A stretch of DNA of 64,000 bases from Astragalus membranaceus (taxonomy: Eukaryota > Streptophyta > Magnoliopsida > Fabales > Fabaceae): the NCBI GenBank assembly GCA_039519185.1, contig CM076851.1, positions 98,267,531 through 98,331,530 of the forward strand, written 5' to 3'. The translations under genes were made by a program, and so were the position numbers. Position 1 is the first letter of the stretch; each line of letters begins with the position of its first letter. The notes below the pieces were generated by a model. It did no database searches, had not been told where the DNA came from, and worked only from the letters and a program-made list of their open reading frames with translations. This document shows positions 55,401-64,000 of this stretch, in pieces.

Positions 55401-57345
55401 CACTAGTGGAAAAAATGCATTTTATAACTGTCATTTATATCGGTTAAAAACGGCCTGATATTAAAAGTGACGCGGTGGCAATTTTGTAATTCAATTTACA
55501 ATTTTTATATCGGTTGCCACAGGAACCGATATAGAAAGTGCAAAAACCATCTTTCATATCGGTTCCATTGCATAACCGTTATAGAAAGTGCAAAAATTTA
55601 GGTATCCAAAACGGGTCACAAAACCACCCGTTATAGAAACGCAAAAAATTAAGTTTTCATTCGATTCCACCATTCGCTCCCTCTCACTCTCATTCGCAGT
55701 ACTCTCCCTCATCTCTTCCACCATTCGCTTCCACCACCGTCTTTCCCTCATCTCTTCCACCATTCGCTTCCACCACCGTCTCTCCCTCTCCCCATTCGCG
55801 CGCATTGTAACTCTGGTCGATCGGAGAACGTGGGTGAGATATGGAGAAGTCCCAAAACGGAGGAGAGAAGGAAGAACTCCAGCTCTCCGGAGATGCTTCT
55901 ATATGTGGCTATGATTCTCTTCACCGTCTTCTAAAATATCCGTTGAATTTGAGAACTGCAAGGCGCAATATTTGTTTTTTCTATAACTTCTAATCTTATA
56001 ATTTGTTTTAAAATTGTATTGTATATTTATTATTTAAAATTTTATCCGGTTGGTGTGTTATGCAGTTGCTATTGGTTGATAAAAAGATAACGAATGCAAG
56101 GGATCTTATTAAGATACTGGAAGATGCAATTAGAAGTGGATTCCCTATTTTGATCATTGCGGAGGATATTGAACAAGAAGCTTTAGCAACTCTTGTTGTG
56201 AACAAACTCAGAGGATCACTGAAGATTGCAGCACTTAAGGCCCCTGGATTTGGAGAACGCAAGAGCCAGTACCTTGATGATATTGCCATTTTGACAGGAG
56301 GTTTTTAAATTTAGATGTTTCATGTCTCTAATTGTTCTGTTCAATTTGGGAGTTAACAATTTCTATTTATTTTTATTTTTTTGGTTTGTGCAGCTGTTGA
56401 TAACATGTATCTTTCCGATTTGCTTACAGGTACTGTAATTAGGGAGGAGGTTGGCCTTACTTTGGACAAAGCTGGGAAAGAGGTTCTAGGTAATGCCTCC
56501 AAGGTGGTGCTAACCAAGGATACAACTACAATTGTCGGTGATGGAAGTACCCAAGAAGCAGTTAGCAAGAGAGTTTCACAGATTAAGAACCAAATTGAGG
56601 TTTCCCTCCCTCCCTCCTCCCTAGCATAAAAATATATGCATGGCATGTACAAGGTTTTTTGGAGACAATTGTACAAAAAGAATAACTAATGATATACTTT
56701 ATAAATCAGAGTTTATATGAAAGACAATGAGAGATGCACATTCATCCTGCAGCTCTAACAATATTTTATATATTATACAGGCTGCAGAGCAAGATTATGA
56801 AAAAGAGAAGTTGAATGAAAGGATTGCAAAACTGTCTGGCGGTGTGGCTGTAATACAGGTAATGGCCTAAGTGAAATATGATAGCATACCAGCTTTTAGG
56901 ATGTTTTGTAAAATGACCCCACCGAATTTTGGTCTGCAATGAACCAACTTCTGTTAACCATTCATATATTGTAAAATAATAATTAATTATTTAATTATAG
57001 GCTGGTCTTCTCTGCAAGCCATATTGACTGGTGAAAGTTTTATTATATATGGGTGTAGGTTGGTGCACAAACTAAAACAGAACTCAAAGAAAAGAAATTG
57101 AGAGTCGAAGATGCTCTTAATGCAACAAAGGTGGCTTTTTTCTTTCCCAAAAGGTTCTTTGGTTTTTTTATTATATTTATGGTTTAGTGAGCTAATGTTT
57201 CCATCATTTTCAGGCTGCTGTTGAGGAAGGTATTGCAGTTGGTGGTGGGTGTACTTTACTGAGACTTGCATCAAAGGTGGATGCTATCAAGGCTACCCTT
57301 GAAAATGATGAAGAAAAAGTGAGTGATTTATTTTGATGCAGCAAG
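55401..57345 (+). mobile_element. CACTA element end carrying chaperonin 60 beta exons (Pack-CACTA-like)
   Basis: CACTAGTGGAAAAAATGC at 55401 is followed by subterminal repeats TATATCGGTT...AACCGATATAGAAA up to about 55640, then a CT-rich leader, then plant chaperonin exons. No right terminus was found before the LTR fragment ending at 58256, so the element is truncated or its right end is beyond recognition. Confidence 0.65.
55930..57318 (+). pseudogene. CPN60B: Captured fragment of chloroplast chaperonin 60 beta, introns kept
   Basis: Exon pieces are about 55930-55962 (ends VEFENCK), 56066-56300 (LLLVDKKITNARDLIKILED), 56430-56599 (REEVGLTLDKAGKEVLGNAS), 56781-56858 (AAEQDYEKEKLNERIAKLSG), 57059-57130 (VGAQTKTELKEKKLRVEDAL) and 57214-57318 (AAVEEGIAVGGGCTLLRLAS). 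All are in frame, with GT...AG junctions except the first donor, which is GC. The beta form is favoured by TKDTTTIVGDGSTQEAV. The real protein folds Rubisco and other stroma proteins in a double ring. Here the N-terminal half, the transit peptide and the C-terminal part are missing, so it cannot work. Retained introns show it was copied from genomic DNA, not from mRNA. Confidence 0.9.
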
Positions 57346-57700
57346 TAATTATGTGTTTTGATGCAACACTCGTTGACGCTTACTCCAAACATTCATTTGT
57401 TTTCACAGTAGCACCGTCTCTCCCTCTCGTTGCGTTTCTTCCTCTCACTGAAAAAAACCCATTCGTCTTCACACCATTACCGTCTCTCAATCTCGTTGCA
57501 TCTCTCCCTCTCGTCGCGTCTCTCCCTCTCACAGAAACTCGTTGACGAATTCGCTACAACTTGTTGCGTCTCTCCCTCTCGCTGCGTGTCTCATTCTTTG
57601 TGCAACTTGCTGGGTCGCACGCGGAGAACCATCGTCTCCACAGCACCACCGCTGCAACTAGGTAAAGTCTTCTTTCACCTATGTGTTGAAAAACATTTGC
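57345..57700. other. CT-rich sequence, no gene
   Basis: Repeats of CGTCTCTCCCTCTCGTTGCG and variants. They resemble the CT-rich leader at 55680-55800 on the other side of the chaperonin fragment. Confidence 0.5.
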
Positions 57701-58256
57701 ACATAGTTATTCCCTTGGACTACGATCGAATAAGACATAAAAGGCATTGTACGTAGCTATCAAGAATTGGACTACGAGTGAATAAAGCATAGTGAACCGC
57801 GAGTGTAGTAAGGGGTCTTGGTAGAACTCACTGAGATGTTTATCTCATCCTTTATATTTGTGGTTTTTACAGTGAAACGGGGAAAAGCAAGAGCAAAGAA
57901 GCACGATTAGAAGGTGTGCCACATGAAGACATTGGAGACTTAGTTCTTATTGCTTATGTTATTTCCTAGTTTTATTGTATTTCCGATATTATGACTTGTA
58001 CTCGTTAAAAGTTGTAAATCGTTTCCGCTACTTTTGGTCTTTGGATATTGAACACTAGGATGTGAGAAGTTTATAAGACAAGGAACTTAAGTGTTTAAGT
58101 ATTTATATTTAAGTTATGAGATTCAAATGACTATTTGATGGTTTTTCACCAACGTTTTTAGTTGTGTTCAATATTTGAAGCAGGAAGTTATCTCTGATGT
58201 ATGCTAGCTTGTGTATCTTAGTATTTCTTCTATAGTAGAGATACTAGGGTGTTACA
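57700..58256 (+). repeat. LTR fragment of a gypsy element, 3' part
   Basis: The right end is ATACTAGGGTGTTACA (58256), the typical Tekay-family LTR terminus. Inside, ACTCACTGAGATGTTTATCTC followed by a TTTTTACAG site resembles the end parts of such LTRs. The left border is uncertain and no TGTAAC start is seen, so it is truncated. It cuts the gene at 58257-59568. Confidence 0.6.
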
Positions 58257-59568
58257 GGTTGGTTGTGGTTGTAAAGGTGGTGATTTAGTGATAGTGGTGG
58301 GGGTTGGTTGTGGTTGTGGAGGTGGTGATGATGGGGTAGTTTGCCTGGGTGGGATTTGTCTTGTAGCCTTCTTCTTTTTTGGTTCTTCCTGCATTATCAT
58401 CTCCTCAATCTCTTCACTTTCCTCATTTTCTTCTTCAGTTTCCGTCTCCTCTTCATCATGCTTTTCTATGTCCTCCACTGCTTTTCTTACCTCTGCTTCC
58501 TCACTTTCACTAAGGTTTTCCAATTCTTCAGAACTCAGAATTGGTTCCTCCTCTATGGTCATAGTTTTCTTTTTCAACTTCTTCACAGGCTTTTTAATAC
58601 TTTCCACTTTCTTTGACTTTTTCTCTACACCACTTTCGGCTCCCCTCTCCTCTTCTTCTTCTCCTAGAACCCAGTCAGGGAAGACTGGAGGTTCTAACCT
58701 ACTCTTTGCTCTTGTAAGCTCAGAAAACATATTCTTTTCCCACTCAAGTTGTTCTTTTTAAAATTTCCAGATTGCTTGTTGCTGCAACATAAATTGCCGC
58801 GGCTTCACTGCACCAGCAGATGCTCCAGCAATTATTGTTTTCTCTTTGAATTCAGCAGAGAATGCACTCTGGAGACTTTTTCTTTCTTCCTCTTTCTTAT
58901 TTGATACACCAACATTGACACACAAGTTGGATATTAAATAAGGGAAAAATAGATAGCCATCATTCTTTCTCTTGCAACCCAAAATCTCTTTGGTGATTAT
59001 CCTACCCACTTCTACATCAAATTCTGTTAAAATGCAGTCTAACAAAATGAGCCTTTCTTTTTCTAAATATGATGTGTGTGAGGAGGTAACAAAGAGTGAG
59101 AAATAAAGTTAAACCAGGTCCCTGCTTCACCCTTCAAAAATCCTCTTTTTAATTTGAACTTAGTGTTATCAAATTTTTCCCAAACTGCTTCTTTGCTAGC
59201 AATCATATTATTCATTTTTTCCATTTCTTTCTTTCCATAAGATTCTACTTTTCTCTCAAAATCAAGCCCATGAAACCCTAGGTGATATTCATCATTGATG
59301 GTCCTAGAATCAAAGTGCACTCTAACCTTCCTAACCATAGAATAAGTTAGTGGCTTACCTTCTTTGTGATCTAGAATCCCAGCATAGAACTCTCTCACAA
59401 TAGGCAAACAGATGGATGATTTGTGCTTGATGAATGTTTCCCATCCCAAATTAGCCACAGTTGACATGAATGATGGGGATGCATTGTTCAGTTTGAACCC
59501 CCTTTCAGCAAGGAATTCCATTTTCCAGAACTTCTTCGCCATCACAGTATCTAATGCTCTGGTCTTAG
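58257..59568 (-). pseudogene. Putative plant transposon protein, broken at both ends
   Basis: On the minus strand a conserved domain runs MAKKFWKMEFLAERGFKLNN, REFYAGILDHKEGKPLTYSM, VRVHFDSRTINDEYHLGFHG to GTWFNFISHSLLP, then shifts frame near 59065 and continues LLDCILTEFDVEVGRIITKE and GCKRKNDGYLFFPYLISNLC. An in-frame TAA at 58758-58760 separates it from an acidic, proline-rich tail (ESEEAEVRKAVEDIEKHDEE, then PPPQPQPTPTT). The layout fits the plant family labelled putative plant transposon protein, of unknown biochemical role. The 5' end is cut by the Tekay LTR at 59569 and the 3' end by the LTR fragment at 58256. Confidence 0.75.
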
Positions 59569-60454
59569 TGTAACACCCCTTTTCTACCCGGAAAATTTTT
59601 GACAAAAATCAGAGTTCCAAACACATTTTTCAATACACCCACAAGGGATGCCACATTTTCACCGTTAAACATCACACACCAATAATAAAATTTACCAATT
59701 AAATAGTACGACATATAATAGTAACTCCATCACCATGCAGCGAAATAAAAATATAGGGTTCAACAATGATCTTAACATCACCATAAAACTTCAAAAATTA
59801 AATATTAAAGGCATCTAATAAAACTAGCGTTCATCCCCCCGAGTGCTACGTATCAGAGCGACGACACCGACTCAACTAGCGAAGGTAGACATGCCTTCAC
59901 TTGCAATCACCTGCACGTTACCAACATAGGGGTAACATTCAAACAGAAGGGGTGAGATATCTAACATTATAATAGCACATATGATAGGCAATATGCTAGA
60001 GTTACGACAGCTATATCTACCGCTTCACAACACATCAATTACAAATCACCAAGAATTATCACCAACATCATGAGTAAGTATATGAGATGCAACCCACACC
60101 AACGGGTATATGCATGTGGTACCAATCATCACCAATAAAGTAGCCAATAAGGGCACCATCACCTGTATGAGCGTCACCATCATCACCTATAGCTCCAAGG
60201 CCGAAGCCATCATCACCAAAATAATGCATATGCAATATATGCGACACCACGAACAATGCACCAGAGACAATCAACAACAATCGACATTTAATTAACACAA
60301 CATCACCAATATCACCAAGTGGTCATAGACCCATCACCTTAGCCCATGAAATAGGCACATCACCTGTTACATCATCACCGATAACACCAACAATCACCGA
60401 TAACACCAACAATCACCGACACCAAAACACCAATAGATTTACAACAAACAGCAA

Positions 60455-60730
60455 CGTTTATTTTACAGTGACAGCAACAACATTTTTACAGCAACAACAC
60501 ATTTATTTTACAGTGACAGCAACACCATTTTTACAGCAACAACACATTTATTTTACAGTGACAGCAACACCATTTTTACAGCAACATCACATTTATTCTA
60601 CAGTGACAGCAACATCATTTTTAGAAAAACAGCAACATTTGGTCACTGTGACAGTAACATTGTCTTTGGAAAAACAGCAACATTTGGTCACTGTGCCAGC
60701 AACATTATTTTTACAGTGACAGCAACACAG
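60455..60730. repeat. Tandem repeat, about 42-bp period
   Basis: Units of ATTTATTTTACAGTGACAGC plus AACACCATTTTTACAGCAAC occur about four times and then decay into AGAAAAACAGCAACATTTGG units. Confidence 0.85.
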
Positions 60731-60737
60731 CAGAAAA

Positions 60738-61812
60738 CTGGCGCCCAGCAAAAGGGCGCCTAGGCTAGCAGCCACAGAAACTGGCGCCCAGCAAAAGGGC
60801 GCCAACACAGAAACAGCACCACAGAAAACTGGCGCCCAGCAACAAGGCGCCTAGCAGGCAACAACAACAACCAGAAACTGGCGCCCAGCAACATGGCGCC
60901 AAGAGAGACAGTAGCACAACAGACATGGCGCCCAGCAACAAGGCGCCTAGGACAACAGTGGCAACAACAGAATTGGCGCCCAGCAGCAGGGCGCTTAACA
61001 CCACGGCAACAGAATTAGACTTGGCGCTCAGCAACAGGGCGCCTAGCAGCAACACAGAAAATGGCGCCCAGGGTTAAGGCGCCTAGCACCACAACATCAG
61101 AAACAGACTTGGCACCCAACAACATGGCGCCTGGCACAACAGGCAACATAACAGACTTGGCGCCCAGGAGCAGGGCGCCTAGCACACATGCAGCACAGAC
61201 GGACATGGCGCCCAGGAGCAGGGAGCCTAGGACCGCAGCAACAAAAACAGACTTGGGGCCCAAGAGCAGGGCGCCTAAGACAACAACAGCAACATCAGGC
61301 CTGGCGCCCAGCAACAGGGCGCCTGAGACAACAACAGCAACATCAGACTTGGCGCCCAGCAACAGGGCGCCTAAGACAGCAACAACACTGGGCGGCAGTT
61401 TTCAGCAACAGGAAACAACACTGAAACACTACTGGGCGCCTAGGGCGCCTCTCCCAGCGACACAAGAAAATTCTGGCACAACACAGCAACATCCAGAAAC
61501 AACCCAGGACACCACTGGGCGCCTAGGGCGCCCTTCACAGCACAACATCCAACACTGGGCGCCTAGGGCGCCACTTCCAGCAACAACGCAGGACCACAAC
61601 TGGGCGCCTAGGGCGCCACATTCAGCAACAGAACAAGACACAAGCATGGCGCCCAGGAACAGGGAGCCATTTCTAGCAACCAAAACAGCACAACAACATA
61701 GACATGGCGCCCAGCAACAGGGCGCCTTTTCCAGCAACTAAGACAACAACGGCGCAACAACCATCAAACACCACATATGCAAACTCAACATCACCAATGG
61801 CGCCCATGGCGC
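60738..61812. repeat. GGCGCC palindrome array in LTR 3
   Basis: Units such as TGGCGCCCAGCAACAGGGCG and TGGGCGCCTAGGGCGCC, spaced about 45-55 bp, mirror the array at 15380-16275. Open frames through it on both strands are repeat products. Confidence 0.85.
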
Positions 61813-62334
61813 CTAAGAACATATTTTTCAGATTTTCACCATGATAAATCACCAACACCAAATTACAATGAATCAGTAATACGTACAAAATCACCAAACA
61901 ATTATCTATCAATCATCAAACAACATCATAAGGGTGACATAGAGCCTATCTCCCACATAACCCCCATCATACACCCTATTATAAGGATAGAACCCACCCT
62001 TACCTTAGATTTTCCGAATACGAGATCCCCCTTGCACGAAACTCCAAAGAACCACAGCAACAGAGCTCCTCTCCTCTTTCTCCTTGTGCGCCGTCCCCTT
62101 CCTTTCTCTCTTCTCCTCTTCGCAACTTTCTTTCTTTTCTCCAAAAATGCGCTAATGACTAAACCCTAGCCAAATACTCTCCTTCACGGGCCCCCGTCTA
62201 CTACTCAGCTAATTACTAAGCACCACTCCCTAATTTAAATAAAACATCATTTTATTAATTATTAAATATGACTATACTAATAAAATACCTAAATAATTTA
62301 ATTAAATAAATAATTAAATTATTTGGGCGTTACA

Positions 62335-64000
62335 ACTCCCCCCCACTTAGAATATTTCGTCCTCGAAATTTTACCTAATTCAAACAGTTTGGGATAGGAT
62401 TCCCGCATCTTGCTCTCCAGCTCCCACGTCATGATCTCTCCGGCAGCTCCTAGCCAGACTACTTTCACTAGCGCAATCTCCTTGCCTCTTAAAACTTTCA
62501 CCTCATGACCTTCGATCCGGACATGCATCGTCTCCACCGTGAGATTATCCCGTACCTCCACATCATCCATGCGGATCACATGAGATGGATCCGAAATATA
62601 TTTCCGAAGTTGCGACACATGAAACACGTCATGCAAATTCGAAAGGTTTGGCGGTAAAGTCACTCTATATGCAACATTTCCGACTCTCTCTGAAATCTGA
62701 TAAGGACCAATAAAACGAGGAGTGAGCTTCTTCGACTTCAAAGCGCGTCCAACACCGGTCACTGGAATGACTCTCAAAAATACATGCTCACCTGCTTGAA
62801 ACTCTAAATCTTTCCTCCGCTTGTCGTGATAACTCTTCTGTCGACTCTGCGACGCCTTCATCTTCTCACGAATCAACTTCACCTTTTCAGTTGTCTCTCG
62901 AACAATCTCCGGTCCAAGCACCACACTCTCCCCAGACTCATACCAACACAACGGGGTTCTACACTTCCGACCATATAATGCCTCAAAAGGTGCCATCCCT
63001 ATACTAGAATGGTAACTGTTGTTATACGTGAACTCTATCAGTGGAAGGTAGGAATCCCACGAACCTCCTTGTTCCAAAACACAAGCCCTCAACAAATCTT
63101 CTAATGACTGAATTGTCCTTTCTGACTGACCATCTGTCTGAGGATGATATGCCGAACTCAACCTCAACTTAGACCCCAACTTCTCTTGCAAACTCTTCCA
63201 GAAATCTGAAGTGAACCTTGGATCTCTATCCGAAACAATACTCGCAGGAACTCCATGAAGCTTCACAATCTCCCGGATATAAATCTCCACCAACTTCGAC
63301 ACCGGATACGTGATGCTGATAGGAACAAAATGAGACGATTTCGTTAACCTGTCAACAATCACCCAAATTGCATCATACCCTTTCGCAGTATTAGGCAATC
63401 CCTGTCACAAAGTCCATCGAAACGCTATCCCATTTCCACTCCGAAATTTCTAACGGTTGCATCAACCGAGCAGGCTTCTGATGCTCAACCTTTGACTTCT
63501 GGCAAGTCAAACATGCATAAACGAACTGCGCCACATCTCGCTTCATACCAGGCCACCAAAACAACTTCTTCAAGTCTTGATACATCTTGGTAGCTCCGGG
63601 GTGAATACTTAACTTACTTCTGTGACTCTCTTCAAGAATGGCTCTCTTCATGTCTGCATCATCAGGAACGCAAATCCTACCACAGAACCTCAACACACCT
63701 TGGGAATATAACTTGAAATCCTCATTCTTAGATTGATCACTCTCAACCATCAAGTCTACCAGTTTAACATCTGATTTCTGGGCTTCTCTGATGCTGTTCA
63801 GGAACTCATTACCAATCTTCAACATTCCTAACTTAACACTCTGAGGTGTCACTTCACAAACCAGACTCATATCTCTGAACTCCTCAATCAGCTCTTACTC
63901 CTTAACCATCATTGCCGACATATGAAAAGTCTTCCGGCTCAAAGCATCAGCCACGACATTAGCTTTGCCTGGATGATAATTCAAACCGAAATCATAGTCC
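62335..64000 (-). pseudogene. pol of Tekay element 3: RNase H end, integrase, chromodomain, broken
   Basis: The domain content equals that at 13108-14855: RNase H end, HHCC (HRSKLSIHPGATKMY, CLTCQKSK), DDE core (SDRDPRFTS, GQSERTIQSLEDL), GPY-type end and chromodomain (VKVVWLGAAGEIMTWELE). Two lesions are clear against that copy: a TTA-to-TAA nonsense change at 63895-63897, and one extra G near 63403 that shifts the frame just after SMDFVTG. The reading frame also passes the usual stop and ends in the LTR. The upstream half lies outside the window. Confidence 0.9.

Larger units (their letters stand above)
59569..62334 (-). repeat. 3' LTR of Tekay element 3 (2766 bp)
   Basis: Plus-strand ends are TGTAACACCCC and GGGCGTTACA. 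It holds a GTGACAGCAACA tandem block (60465-60725) and the GGCGCC array (60738-61812). It is 273 bp longer than the LTR at 14851-17343, mostly through repeat number. Confidence 0.9.
59569..64000 (-). mobile_element. Tekay-type element 3, 3' part (5' end outside the window)
   Basis: On the minus strand, pol (from beyond 64000 to about 62335) runs into a 3' LTR (62334-59569). Pol and LTR match element 1 at 13108-17343 closely. The 5 bp left of the LTR are CTTAG; the matching duplicate lies off the window. Confidence 0.92.

Noticed and set aside
55930..57318. Functional chaperonin gene
   Set aside because: Both ends of the protein are missing and the fragment lies behind a CACTA terminus.
58249..58761. 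Serine-rich plus-strand frame of 170 codons
   Set aside because: It is antisense to the acidic tail of the transposon-protein pseudogene, which has recognisable similarity on the minus strand.

Overview
This is a stretch of plant nuclear DNA built almost entirely from nested transposable elements, with one apparently intact host-type gene. The mix is typical of legumes: a Tat/Ogre-like Ty3/gypsy element with an intron between protease and reverse transcriptase, several Tekay-type chromodomain gypsy elements, CACTA and Mutator-like elements, and a fragment of chloroplast chaperonin 60 beta. The legume placement is an inference from element types; no species can be named from the sequence alone.

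Layout. 1-13107: the 3' part of a Tat/Ogre-like element on the plus strand (end of ORF1, broken gag-pol, a 183-nt intron, two RNase H domains, integrase, repetitive 3' UTR, and a 3.58-kb 3' LTR rich in hairpins). It sits inside the RNase H codons of a Tekay element whose 3' end and 3' LTR follow (13108-17343). 17344-19352: anonymous sequence, a copia-like solo LTR (18610-19101) and two tRNA-like bodies in opposite orientation. 19353-23757: a Mutator-like element (MULE) with 197-bp terminal inverted repeats (TIRs), a decayed transposase on the minus strand and an intact-looking two-exon GRF zinc-finger/membrane protein gene on the plus strand. 25118-38031: a complete, young Tekay element on the minus strand (LTRs of exactly equal length, perfect 5-bp target duplication) whose gag-pol frame is broken only by a 2.5-kb solo LTR. 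38150-38484: one terminus of a CACTA element.

38.6-53.5 kb is a small host locus on the minus strand. An intact five-exon 2-alkenal reductase gene (45423-50035) is flanked by a copy of its last exon (38911-39283) and a copy of its first exon. That first-exon copy is split by a second MULE (50358-53430) carrying an intact plant mobile domain (PMD) gene. A non-autonomous CACTA element (40382-43508) lies between the last-exon copy and the full gene. 54.0-58.3 kb is a cluster of CACTA termini, one of which carries at least five exons of the chaperonin gene, followed by an LTR fragment. 58257-59568 is a degraded plant transposon-protein gene cut by another Tekay element (59569 to beyond 64000, minus strand) of the same family as the one at 13108-17343.

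The genes do not form one pathway. The interest lies in nesting order, in elements that carry extra genes (GRF zinc finger, PMD protein, chaperonin exons), and in a set of probable RNA hairpins in the Ogre-like LTR and 3' UTR whose stems change in a compensatory way while their loops stay constant.
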